DNA of 64,000 nt from Bradyrhizobium septentrionale. GTDB lineage: Bacteria > Pseudomonadota > Alphaproteobacteria > Rhizobiales > Xanthobacteraceae. Made by a program: the position numbers and the translations under genes. The notes beneath the pieces are model-generated. The model worked only from the letters and a program-made list of their open reading frames with translations, did no database searches and was not told where the DNA came from. The stretch's first letter is position 1, and every line of letters starts with the position of its first letter. The stretch lies in assembly GCF_011516645.4 (NCBI RefSeq), contig NZ_CP088285.1, forward strand, positions 4,916,501 to 4,980,500. The letters run 5' to 3'. Shown in pieces: positions 38,887 through 47,231 of the stretch.

Positions 38887-39978
38887 TCATCCCGCGCTGA
38901 GCCGCTCCAGTCCCTTCCAGTCGAAGGCGATGCCGTGCCCCGGCCGATCCGGCGCGATCGCCATGCCCTGCTCGAGAACCAGCGGGTGCTCGATGTAGCG
39001 ATCGAGGCCGAAGCCGTGCGCTTCGAGATACGAGCGGTTCGGGCAGGCCGCCAGCAGATGCACGGTGATGTCATGCGCGCCGTGGCTGGTCACTGGGATG
39101 TTGAAGGCCTCGGCGAGACGCGCGATCTTCATGAAGCTAGTCACGCCGCCGCAATTGGTGACGTCCGGCTCGGCATAAGACAGCGCGCCGCCGGCGATGT
39201 AGGGCTTGAACTCCCACAGGCTGCGCAGGTTTTCTCCGGCCGCAATCGGCACGCCGCCGGCCTGCAGGATGCGGGCGTGTCCCGCGACGTCATCCGGAAT
39301 GGTCGGCTCCTCGAGCCAGGTCAGGTCGAACGGTTGCAGGGCGCGCGCGGCGCGGATCGCCTCCTCGACGGTCCATTTCATGTTGGCGTCGGCCATCAGC
39401 GGAAACTCGTCGCCGAGATGGCCGCGCATCGCCTTCACGCGCGCCACATCGGATGCGAGGTGAGGGCGGCCGACCTTCATCTTGATGGCGCGAAAACCCT
39501 TGGCGAGGTTGTCGTCGGTCTGCTTGAGCAATCTATCCAGCGGCAGATCGAGATCGATGCCGCCAGCATAGCAGGGCACGCGGCGGTCGAAGCCGCCGAG
39601 CAGCCGCCACAGCGGCAGCGACGCCCGGCGCGCCTTGAGATCCCACAGGGCGATATCGAGCGCGGAGAGCGCAAGCACCGCCGGCCCGCCGCGGCCGCCA
39701 TAATGCAGCGCCCACCACACTTTGTGCCAGAGCTGTTCGGTGTCGTCGGCCTCCATCTCGCGCGCGATCTCGGGGATTTCGCGGCGGAGGATATCGGCGA
39801 TGGCGCCGCCATTGCGGCCGACCGTGTAGGTGTAGCCGGTGCCTTCCGCGCCATCGGCGTCGCGGGCGCGGATCGTGACGAGCTCGAACGCCTTGATTTC
39901 GCCATGCGTGCTGTCGCTCAGCACGACCGGGAGCGGGATCTTGTAGAATCCCACGGTGAAGTCCTTGAGGATGGCCAC
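38887..39978 (-). CDS. Enolase-superfamily enzyme, mandelate racemase group
   Basis: A 363-residue cytosolic enzyme. An N-terminal capping domain (about 1-130) precedes a TIM barrel. The KxK motif is Lys166-Lys168 (AIKMKVG). Metal ligands appear as Asp197 (ADANM), Glu223 (LEEP) and Glu249 (GEN), and His299/His302 (SHGAHD) stands where the mandelate racemase group has its second acid/base. It probably abstracts a proton next to a carboxylate of a sugar acid or similar. The substrate cannot be named from the sequence. Confidence 0.88.
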   Translation of the reverse strand: MAILKDFTVGFYKIPLPVVLSDSTHGEIKAFELVTIRARDADGAEGTGYTYTVGRNGGAIADILRREIPEIAREMEADDTEQLWHKVWWALHYGGRGGPAVLALSALDIALWDLKARRASLPLWRLLGGFDRRVPCYAGGIDLDLPLDRLLKQTDDNLAKGFRAIKMKVGRPHLASDVARVKAMRGHLGDEFPLMADANMKWTVEEAIRAARALQPFDLTWLEEPTIPDDVAGHARILQAGGVPIAAGENLRSLWEFKPYIAGGALSYAEPDVTNCGGVTSFMKIARLAEAFNIPVTSHGAHDITVHLLAACPNRSYLEAHGFGLDRYIEHPLVLEQGMAIAPDRPGHGIAFDWKGLERLSAG

Positions 39979-40121
39979 GCCGGAACTCCCTGATCATCAG
40001 CAATGCGCGGCACACGATCTCAAAAGCCCAGGCCGGCCGCAACCTCGCGCGCGCGAATGTCTGCCTTGAGCGATCAGCTTGCCTTCTTCTATGATGTGGC
40101 TCGCGAGGACGTGGTCCGACC

Positions 40122-41483
40122 ATGCATGATGCAATTCCGTCTCTGTTGCCGAGAAATTCGGGCCACCAGTTCGTGCTCTATGCCGATTCCTGCTCGGGGG
40201 TAGCAGGCGCGCTGCATGAGCGCACCTTCGCCGCGGTGAATGATGTGGTTCGCCGGCTGCATCCGCAGCCCGAGTTCATTCTCTTTCCCGGCGACGAGAT
40301 CATCGGCCTCACGGCGGACGCCGGTGCGCTGCGCGCACAATGGCAGCATTGGCTCGACACCGAGATGGGATGGCTCGACCGGCGTGAGGTGCCGATGTGG
40401 CACACCACCGGCAACCACACTACCTATGACGCAATGAGCGAGGCGGTGTTTCGCGAGGTGCTGAAGCTGCCGCACAACGGCCCGCCCGGTCAGGAAGGCC
40501 TGTCCTACTGGGTTCGCCGCGACGATCTTCTGATGGTGTTCGTCCATACGCTGTGGAGCGGGCTCGGTGGCGAGGGGCATGTCGAGACCGACTGGCTCGA
40601 ATCCGTCCTCGCCCAGCACGGGGATGCCAGGCACAAACTGGTGCTGGGCCATCATCCGGTATTCCCCATCAATGGTTACAGCGGCGCCTATCAGCGCGAG
40701 ATCGGCCACGAATACAGTGCGCGCTTCTGGGATATCCTCGTGCGCGCCGATGTGACCGCCTATCTGTGCAGCCACATCCTCGCCTTCGACGTTCAGGTCC
40801 ATCGCGGCGTGCTGCAGCTCTGCACCGCCGGCGCGGGCACCGCGCACCGGATGCCCGAGGGCATCGAGTATCTGCATTGCGTGCAGGCCGCGCTCGATCG
40901 GGACGGCCTTCGCTATCAGGTGCTCGACACCGAAGGCGTCGTGCGCGAGCGGCTCGCATGGCCGCTGCCGTCGTTCGATCAGGCGTCGTGGTCGCCACTG
41001 CCGCGCGGGATGAGCCCTGCGCCATCATCCGGAACGCCGGCGCCCGCCACGATTATCGCCCTGAGCTTATCGGGCCGCACCGCCGCGGCCGCCGCCGCGC
41101 CACAAACGCTGCTCTGCACGCCCGCACCCGGGATGATCGCGCCGCTCTGGCTCGGATTGCGCGGGCCGAAACAGACGCTGACCTTGATCCTGGGACGCGA
41201 GCAGGGGCGCAGTCCTCATTACTGGATCGGTCCCGAGCTCGGCGCCGACGCCGATTTCGCGCTCGATGTTGCCTTCTACCTCGATATGGGACCGGGCGGC
41301 GTGCTGTGGCGACGCAGCGGCGACACGCGCTGGACGTCGTGCACGGCGATATCGGCGACAGGGCTCGAGCGTTTTTCCTGGCCCGCAGTCTGGAGCGTCG
41401 GCTGCGGCGAGGGCGGGCCGGACGACCGGCGATACGCCGGGCCGCGGCTCGATGTTGCTGCGGCTGTCATCGCATTGTCTTGA
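40122..41483 (+). CDS. Metallophosphoesterase-family protein with altered motifs
   Basis: A 453-residue protein. The N-terminal half has calcineurin-like blocks: Asp22 in YADS (usual DxH, His replaced), GDE at 57-59, GNH at 97-99 and GHH at 176-178. The last block is normally GHxH; here it is CSHIL, keeping one His. A second domain of about 160 residues (from about 300) follows a Pro/Ala linker and has no recognised motif. No signal peptide. Two changed ligands leave activity uncertain. The gene is monocistronic. Confidence 0.8.
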   Translation: MHDAIPSLLPRNSGHQFVLYADSCSGVAGALHERTFAAVNDVVRRLHPQPEFILFPGDEIIGLTADAGALRAQWQHWLDTEMGWLDRREVPMWHTTGNHTTYDAMSEAVFREVLKLPHNGPPGQEGLSYWVRRDDLLMVFVHTLWSGLGGEGHVETDWLESVLAQHGDARHKLVLGHHPVFPINGYSGAYQREIGHEYSARFWDILVRADVTAYLCSHILAFDVQVHRGVLQLCTAGAGTAHRMPEGIEYLHCVQAALDRDGLRYQVLDTEGVVRERLAWPLPSFDQASWSPLPRGMSPAPSSGTPAPATIIALSLSGRTAAAAAAPQTLLCTPAPGMIAPLWLGLRGPKQTLTLILGREQGRSPHYWIGPELGADADFALDVAFYLDMGPGGVLWRRSGDTRWTSCTAISATGLERFSWPAVWSVGCGEGGPDDRRYAGPRLDVAAAVIALS

Positions 41484-41504
41484 GCGAACGCGGTGGCAAC
41501 CGGC

Positions 41505-41717
41505 CTAGCCAGGCTCTCTCGGCTTCGTCCGCACGGCGCCTTTCAATTCGCGATCGATCAGCGTGCAAACCCGGCGCCGCGCCAACAGGTCGAGTCTCGC
41601 GCGCGTGATCCCTCGCTTGGTCTTGCCGTTGATGTCGAACGACCAACTCCAGAGGTCGGGTTCGATGTTGGTGAGGGTGTATTCAATGTCCCGGTGACGA
41701 TCGATCAGCTTCTTCAT
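41505..41717 (-). CDS. Small hypothetical protein
   Basis: A 70-residue basic protein with a Trp-rich beta core (NIEPDLWSWSFDINGKTKRG) and a C-terminal helix (RARLDLLARRRVCTLIDREL). An ATG ten codons upstream (41747) is also possible; neither has a good ribosome site. I recognise the pattern as a small Rhizobiales conserved protein but know no function. Confidence 0.55.
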   Translation of the reverse strand: MKKLIDRHRDIEYTLTNIEPDLWSWSFDINGKTKRGITRARLDLLARRRVCTLIDRELKGAVRTKPREPG

Positions 41718-41875
41718 GCCGTTTCTTTTTGTGAGCTGAGCCTGCATAGCCAGATCGCGAAGGCGTCTGTATCCGGACGACTACCTACGCAATTGGTCTA
41801 AGCGTCCGCATGGCGGAATTTTCGCAATCACTGAGTTGGGGTCGTTGTCCAGTGGCTGCGTGAAAAATATTTCGG

Positions 41876-42263
41876 TTTATCGGAATGAAAATTCCGTGTA
41901 TAAGCGACGCATCTCACCCGATCGAGGGGCGCTGCGCATCGTCACGGGTGTTGCGGTGAGATGCGGTGGACGCCGAGCGTGGCACTGACGAGGGCACGCG
42001 AAGCGGACGGTGAAGTCGTGTGGTCCTGACGCCCTAGCGGCCGGTGTCTTTTCGCAAAGCGCGAATGCTCCTTGCGAAGACGGTGACAAACAAGCCCAGT
42101 CTCGCCGGGGAGAGCACGTATAAGCCGTAACCCATCGCGCAGGGAAAGCCGGATTGCTCCGGTTACACCTGTGGTCCTACCCCCGAGCTTTCTACCTTTG
42201 CTCGGGGCCCATGGGTGCAATCGGCACCCGGCTTTCCCTGCGCCCTCTGTTCAAGAGAGGGCG
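41876..42263 (+). ncRNA. Candidate structured RNA / Bradyrhizobiaceae interspersed element
   Basis: TTTATC (41876-41881), 17 bases, TATAAG (41899-41904) form a promoter-like pair. Just after it come nested stems: CGCATCTCACC / GGTGAGATGCG (41908-41918, 41955-41965; 11 bp); a bulged stem at 42046-42081; the perfect 16-bp stem GCGCAGGGAAAGCCGG / CCGGCTTTCCCTGCGC (42137-42152, 42228-42243), which encloses ATTGC / GCAAT and CCCCGAGC / GCTCGGGG; and the closing hairpin CGCCCTCT / AGAGGGCG (42241-42263). The element resembles a repeat I remember from many Bradyrhizobium loci. Transcription is inferred; the last hairpin shares bases with the 16-bp stem, so the two may be alternatives. No protein is supported. 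Confidence 0.55.
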
Positions 42264-42350
42264 GAATGAAGAGCAAAGCTCGGACAAATCATGTCGCGAG
42301 AATGCTGATCTGCGAGTTCATCTGAAGTTGAATCGCGCCACACACTCGGT

Positions 42351-42471
42351 GTCGTCCTTGCGAAAGCCAGGACCCATTACCCCAAATCTCAATTGTTGCG
42401 CGACGCTGCGGCCGCGATCCCGTTCATCACCAAATGCGGTGGTTATGGGTCCTGGCTTTCGCCTGGACGAT
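42351..42471. repeat. Interspersed palindromic repeat, CGAAAGCCAGGACCCAT family
   Basis: Bounded by inverted copies: GTCGTCCTTGCGAAAGCCAG with GACCCAT, and ATGGGTCCTGGC with TTTCGCCTGGACGAT at 42445-42471. The arms pair over about 24 bases with few mismatches. It follows the structured element by 87 bases and lies 50 bases from the convergent LuxR gene, for which it may act as terminator. This is a family I recognise from Bradyrhizobium. Confidence 0.8.
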
Positions 42472-42520
42472 GAAGGGATAGATATCAATCCGCCAGAATC
42501 AACCTTGTACGTCCCACCCT

Positions 42521-42895
42521 TCACAAATTGATCACCCCGCGCCGCGCGGCGTGGGCGACGGCGTCGGTGCGGCCGGTGGCGTCGAGCTTGTCGAGCAGGG
42601 AGCCGACGTGAAACTTGGCGGTGTGGACCGAAATCCCGAGTCGCTGCGCGATCATCTTGTTGGATGCGCCTTCGGCCAGCAGCGCCAGCACATCCAGCTC
42701 GCGCGGCGTCAGCTCGAAGTCGCCGGCACCTGCGGCCTCGCGGTTGCGGGCGACGATCGCAGCCGTTGCCTGCTCGCCCGGCGCGGCCAACCGCAGGCCG
42801 GCAACGCTGCCGAGCAGCGTCGCCAGCCGGTCGGCCACCGCGGGATCGTCGATCTCGAGCGCGATGACGATGTCGGGGGCCGGCTCACTGCTCAC
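42521..42895 (-). CDS. LuxR-type regulator with degenerate short receiver
   Basis: A 124-residue protein. The C-terminal 65 residues are a LuxR/NarL helix-turn-helix (LTPRELDVLALLAEGASNKM, then the recognition part SVHTAKFHVGSLL). The N-terminal 55 residues look like the first strand and helix of a receiver domain (IVIALEIDDPAVADRLATLL) but lack room for the phosphorylated Asp. The GTG start overlaps the stop of the upstream PDZ gene (GTGA), so both are made together. It probably binds DNA without phosphorylation. Confidence 0.85.
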   Translation of the reverse strand: MSSEPAPDIVIALEIDDPAVADRLATLLGSVAGLRLAAPGEQATAAIVARNREAAGAGDFELTPRELDVLALLAEGASNKMIAQRLGISVHTAKFHVGSLLDKLDATGRTDAVAHAARRGVINL

Positions 42896-43770
42896 GTCTC
42901 GGGCCTCTCGCCAACCGTGACCTTGACGTTCAGCGGCTCGCCGCCGCGATGCACGGTGAGCTCAACCACGGTGCCGACGCTTTGCGGCCCGAGGCCGCGC
43001 GACAGTGCCCGCACGCCCGACAGTTTCTCACCGTTTACGGCAACGATCACGTCGCCCTGGCGGATGCCGGCAGCGGCCGAGGGCCCGGCCTTGTCGACAT
43101 TCATCACCATCGCGCCGAGGCCGTCGTCGAGACGGACCGGCTGCAACCCGACGCCGAGATATCCGCGCGCGATGCGGCCGCTTTTCTCCAGCTGCGTCGC
43201 GACCCGCTCGATGGTTGCGGCCGGGATCGTCAGCACGCGGCGCGGTCCGAGCACGGCCATGCCGAATGGCTCGCCCGCGGCATTCAGCGCAAGTCCGCCC
43301 TGCTGGCTGTGCCGCAGCCGGACGTCCAGTTCGATCCGCGCGTCGATCTCGCCGCCGCGCAGGCTGCGCCACGGCGCGCCGGACAACGAGACCATGCCGA
43401 GCCGCGCGGTCGGCGCGCCGCGGTCGGCGGCAAGGATCACCGCGAGCGATCCCAGCGCGGGGATCTCTGTGGAAAGCTTGATCGGCGCGACGTCGCCGCC
43501 GACGCGCAGCAGCGCGACGTCGGTGGTGTGGTCGCGCCCGACGACGGTTGCTGGCCTGCGGCTGCCGTCGGCGAATTGGATTTCGACCTCGCCCTCGTCG
43601 GCGAGGGCTTCGTCGGCGGTGACGACAAGCCCCGCCTTCCAGACAAAGCCGGATGCGCGCGCGCGATGCGAATGCACGGAGACGACCGCGGGCGTAGCGC
43701 GCGCAATGGTCTCCGAAAGGGCTGACGACAGCGAGGCGAGGGTGGTCGGTTCGGCGGTCGGTTCGGTCAT
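42892..43770 (-). CDS. Trypsin-like/PDZ protein lacking catalytic residues (DegP-like pseudoprotease)
   Basis: A 292-residue protein with a degenerate trypsin-like domain (about 20-195) and a PDZ domain (about 200-290; GYLGVGLQPVRLDDGLGAMV). In active HtrA proteases the His sits after VVT (VVTNxHV); here it is VVTADEALADEGEVEI with no His. The Asp is kept (RDHTTDVALLRV). The GNSGG loop is replaced by HSQQGGLAL, so the nucleophile is missing. No signal peptide is seen, unusual for this family. It may act as a binding or regulatory protein, for example of its LuxR partner. The GTGA overlap ties the two genes. Confidence 0.85.
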   Translation of the reverse strand: MTEPTAEPTTLASLSSALSETIARATPAVVSVHSHRARASGFVWKAGLVVTADEALADEGEVEIQFADGSRRPATVVGRDHTTDVALLRVGGDVAPIKLSTEIPALGSLAVILAADRGAPTARLGMVSLSGAPWRSLRGGEIDARIELDVRLRHSQQGGLALNAAGEPFGMAVLGPRRVLTIPAATIERVATQLEKSGRIARGYLGVGLQPVRLDDGLGAMVMNVDKAGPSAAAGIRQGDVIVAVNGEKLSGVRALSRGLGPQSVGTVVELTVHRGGEPLNVKVTVGERPET

Positions 43771-43867
43771 GGGAAACTCCGTTGGCTTCCCTCAATCTGG
43801 GATGTCGCGGCTGACCGCGATACTGGCCGGATGGGCAGGGCCCGGCCACATCGCTCGGAACCGCCGC

Positions 43868-44896
43868 TCAGCTCAGCCGCTGCAGGGTCGTCTTCGGGCT
43901 CTCGCCGAACTTGGCGCGGTAGGCGCTCGCCATCCGGCTCAGATGGGTAAAGCCGAGGTCGAACGCAATATCGACGATGCGTTCGCCCGGCCGCGCCGTC
44001 TTTAGCCGGGCGTTGAGATGGGCGAGGCGGATGTCGAGCAGCATCTCGGACACGGTGGTGCCGAAGTGGCGGCGGAAGCCGAGTTGCAGCGCGCGGATGC
44101 CGGTGCCGGCGATCTCCGCAAGCTCGGCGAGGTCAAGCGGCTCGGTCGCGCGCGTCTCCAGATAGGCCCGCACGCGCTTCAACGCCGCCGGCTGGGCCTC
44201 GGCGCGGCCGTTGAAGACATCGATTGCAGAACTCAGGCTGTGCCGCTGCCCGTTGAGCAGGGCGTTGAGAAACGACTCGCGCCAATCGGCGGCCGCGATC
44301 GCGGACAAGGTTTTGCGCGGCCCGAGCTGCTCGGCGACCGCAACGAGTTGCTCGATCCTGGCCGAGAGCGTCTGCCCGAGCGGCCCGGTGAGCGCGACGG
44401 CCGGATCGAACTCGACCGGCCGGACCGCGACGCCGCCAAGGGCCGCGGCGCGATGCTCGACCAGCTTGCGGTCGAGCAGCACGATGAGTTGGGCGCAGTC
44501 GCCGCGCCAGGTCATCTCGGTCGGAATGGTCGGCGACAGCAGAGAGGCGCAGTGTTGCGGCCCCGTGGTGAGCTCGCGCGCGGCGGTCCGGATCGTCGCC
44601 GAGCCGGACAGCGGCATCTGCAACAGGAAGAAGCGGTCGAGGCAGCCGGGATTGATCGTGACCGATCCGCCATAGGCGACATAGTTGACCGAGAACCCGT
44701 CGAAGCCTGCGCAATTGTGCTGCGCGGAGAAATCGCGCTCGGAGTGATCGACCGGCGTCAACTCGTGTGGGCAGAAGATGCGGCCGATCGCTTCAGCCGC
44801 GTCATCGACGCGCGCCGTCGCGACGCGCGCGAAATCCGTGAGCCTCGTCCTTGTCGAACTTGCCCTTGCCGAAACCTCGTTGCCCGTCGCAGTCAC
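43868..44896 (-). CDS. AraC-family transcriptional regulator (cupin-side)
   Basis: A 342-residue regulator with the N-terminal AraC_binding_2 region (FeaR group, about 30-200) and the C-terminal double helix-turn-helix (LDLAELAEIAGTGIRALQL, then IVDIAFDLGFTHLSRMASAY). I start it at GTG 44896 (VTATGNEVSARASS); a longer in-frame extension to 45058 has odd composition. It is divergent from the cupin gene (45157) with about 260 bp between, so it may control that gene and the monooxygenase behind it. The effector is unknown. Confidence 0.85.
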   Translation of the reverse strand: MTATGNEVSARASSTRTRLTDFARVATARVDDAAEAIGRIFCPHELTPVDHSERDFSAQHNCAGFDGFSVNYVAYGGSVTINPGCLDRFFLLQMPLSGSATIRTAARELTTGPQHCASLLSPTIPTEMTWRGDCAQLIVLLDRKLVEHRAAALGGVAVRPVEFDPAVALTGPLGQTLSARIEQLVAVAEQLGPRKTLSAIAAADWRESFLNALLNGQRHSLSSAIDVFNGRAEAQPAALKRVRAYLETRATEPLDLAELAEIAGTGIRALQLGFRRHFGTTVSEMLLDIRLAHLNARLKTARPGERIVDIAFDLGFTHLSRMASAYRAKFGESPKTTLQRLS

Positions 44897-45156
44897 GCCG
44901 GCCGTCCGGAGTTGTTTGAGGTCTAAAACATCATGCAGCCTAGTGCATCCGCCGGCAAAGGGGAACGCCGTTTCGTCGCGCAATCTGCCCGATCGGCGCG
45001 CAGGACGATGCGGCGGCATTGGGCAGACGCCCTGCTCGACGCTCCCGCATTGCAGCATGATCGTGTCGGGTCGGGATTCGTTTATCGGCTAGACAGCCCT
45101 TCCGGCTGGCGACAGGCTCCGTGTCCGCAAGACGCATCAAAACTGGAGAGGCTGAC

Positions 45157-45606
45157 ATGGGCACGCTCGAGAAAGGCATTACCCGAACCGGCACCGGCTA
45201 CGGCGGCAAGACCTGGAATATTTTGGGCCAGGTTTATTATCCCAAGGCGGTCACCGACTCGACCTTCGCGTTCGAGACCAACAGCGATCCCGGCCAGTTC
45301 GTGCCGGTGCACGTCCACCCGACCCAGGACGAATTCATCCTGGTGCAGGAGGGCGTGCTCGACCTCAAGCTCGACGGCGTCTGGGTGCAGGCCAAGGCCG
45401 GCGACCTCGTGCGCATGCCGCGCGGCATTCCGCACGGCTATTTCAACAAGTCCGACAAGCCGGCGCGGGCGCTGTTCTGGGTGTCGCCGATGCAGAAGCT
45501 CGAGGCGCTGTTCGACAAGCTGCACAATCTGCAGGACCCCACCGAAGTGGTGCGCATCTCCGCCCAGCACGAGGTGGACTTCCTGCCGCCGGAAGCCAAC
45601 GACTAG
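45157..45606 (+). CDS. Single-domain cupin protein
   Basis: A 149-residue cupin. Metal ligands fit the family: His52, His54 and Glu59 in VHVHPTQDEF and His93 in GIPHGYFN. CTGGAGAGG precedes the ATG. Small cupins like this are often quercetinase-like dioxygenases or ligand-binding proteins; no substrate is evident. It is divergent from an AraC gene and is followed by a flavin monooxygenase 119 bp on. Confidence 0.88.
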   Translation: MGTLEKGITRTGTGYGGKTWNILGQVYYPKAVTDSTFAFETNSDPGQFVPVHVHPTQDEFILVQEGVLDLKLDGVWVQAKAGDLVRMPRGIPHGYFNKSDKPARALFWVSPMQKLEALFDKLHNLQDPTEVVRISAQHEVDFLPPEAND

Positions 45607-45725
45607 GCCTGGGGCCACAAACAATACGCACGCGAGGCGGCAATCGCCGGAGCTGGCTCCGGCGATGACGGAGACGCGTGCGCCTTGAGGAAATTGGACC
45701 TGTTCATTCAATTCGGAGCGGTTTC

Positions 45726-47219
45726 ATGGTCAAGCAGAAGCATGTGTGCGTGATCGGCGCCGGCATTTCCGGGCTCGCCGCCGGCAAGGCCTTTGCCGGC
45801 CGCGGCCACAAGGTGACCATCATCGAGCGCAGCGGCGATCTCGGCGGGGTCTGGGAGCCGGCGCGCTCCTATCCCGATGTCCAGACCCAAAGCCCGAAGG
45901 ATCTGTATCGTTACACCGACAAGGCGATGCCGGAGGCCTATCCGGAATGGCCGAAGGGCCCGCAGGTTCATGCCTATCTACGTGACTATGCGCGCAGCCA
46001 TGGGCTCGACGGCGCGATGCGGTTCGACACCAGGGTCGAGGCGATGAAGCGCCGCGCCGACGGCAGGCCGGGCTGGACGCTCGAACTGCGCTCGACCGAC
46101 GGCGCCGCCGGCCATGAGGATTTTGACTTTGTCGCGGTCTGCACCGGGCAGTTCAACGAGCCGCAGACGCTGCCGCTTGCTGGCGAGGACGGCTTCAAGG
46201 CGCAGGGCGGCCAAATCTTGCACTCGTCGCAATACAGCGATCCTGATCTGGCCAAGGGCCGCAAGGTCGTCGTGCTCGGCGGCTCGAAATCGGCGACCGA
46301 CATCGCCGTGAATGCGGTCAATTCCGGCGCCAGCGAGGTCACCATCGTGTTTCGCGAGCCGGTCTGGCGTATCCCCTATTTCGTCGGTGGCCTCGTCAAC
46401 TTCAAGCGCATCCTCTACATCCGCGCGCAGGAGCAGATGTTTGCGAGCTGGGGCATCGGCCCGATGGCACGGCTTGCGCATGCCGTCGCAAAACCCTTGG
46501 TCTGGGCGAACTGGCGCGGGCTCGAGAGCATGCTCAAAATGCAACTCAAGCTCAAGCAATGCGACATGGTGCCGAAGGAGCGGATCGAGGACGGCGTCAA
46601 CTGCGCGGTGCCGATCGCGACCCCCGATTTCTATCCGATGGTTGCCGACGGCCGGATCAAGGCGGTGCGCGGCACGTTCGATCATTATGATGGCAAGACC
46701 ATTGTGATGAACGGCGGCCAGCGTGTCGCGGCCGACGTCGCGGTGCTCGCGATCGGCTACAAGCTCGGTGTGCCGTTCCTCCCCGAGGAGTATCAGAACA
46801 AGCTGGTCGAGCCCGACGGGCAGTACCGGCTCTACCGGCTGATCGCCAATCCCGATCTGCCCGACATGGGATTTGTCGGCTTCAATTCGAGCTTCTGCAC
46901 GGTGCTGTGCGCCGACCTCGCCGCGAACTGGCTGGTGCGCTATGCCGACGGTCAGCTCGCGCACCAGCCGAGCGCGGCCGAGATGCACGACAACATTGCG
47001 ATGATGCTCAACTTCAAGCGCGTCGAGCGGCCGGCGGCGGGCGTCTATGGCGGGCTGTGCGTCGCGCCCTACCACTTCAAACATTTCGACGAGCTGTTGG
47101 CGGACATCGGCACCAAGGCGTCGCGCCGCAACCCGCTCGTCGAAAAATTCACGCCGCCTGACGCGGACGCCTATGCGCGCTTCCTGGCGACCGCGCCGGA
47201 GTACAGGGCGGTCGCGTAG
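45726..47219 (+). CDS. Flavin-containing monooxygenase
   Basis: A 497-residue FAD/NADPH enzyme. The FAD fingerprint is GAGISG at 11-16 (VCVIGAGISGLAAGKAF), the NADPH site is VVLGGSKSATD near 180, and between them is the FMO signature FKAQGGQILHSSQYSDP. It probably oxygenates an organic substrate or performs a Baeyer-Villiger reaction; the motif HSSxY leans to FMO-type. The start is the ATG at 45726. The next gene is convergent with 12 bp between. Confidence 0.9.
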   Translation: MVKQKHVCVIGAGISGLAAGKAFAGRGHKVTIIERSGDLGGVWEPARSYPDVQTQSPKDLYRYTDKAMPEAYPEWPKGPQVHAYLRDYARSHGLDGAMRFDTRVEAMKRRADGRPGWTLELRSTDGAAGHEDFDFVAVCTGQFNEPQTLPLAGEDGFKAQGGQILHSSQYSDPDLAKGRKVVVLGGSKSATDIAVNAVNSGASEVTIVFREPVWRIPYFVGGLVNFKRILYIRAQEQMFASWGIGPMARLAHAVAKPLVWANWRGLESMLKMQLKLKQCDMVPKERIEDGVNCAVPIATPDFYPMVADGRIKAVRGTFDHYDGKTIVMNGGQRVAADVAVLAIGYKLGVPFLPEEYQNKLVEPDGQYRLYRLIANPDLPDMGFVGFNSSFCTVLCADLAANWLVRYADGQLAHQPSAAEMHDNIAMMLNFKRVERPAAGVYGGLCVAPYHFKHFDELLADIGTKASRRNPLVEKFTPPDADAYARFLATAPEYRAVA

Positions 47220-47231
47220 CTCCGACGTGGT

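Noticed and set aside
42137..42243. tRNA-like or riboswitch-like fold in the structured element
   Set aside because: The 16-bp stem is too long for a tRNA acceptor and no anticodon arm or TPsiC loop is present; I know no riboswitch class with this layout, so I left it as an unnamed structured RNA candidate.
42318..42524. Minus-strand 68-codon frame with RKPGPITTAFGDE text
   Set aside because: This is the usual false translation of the 42351-42471 repeat.
42154..42531. Plus-strand frame through the structured element and next repeat
   Set aside because: It runs across two palindromic repeats, so the translation reflects stem sequences rather than a protein.
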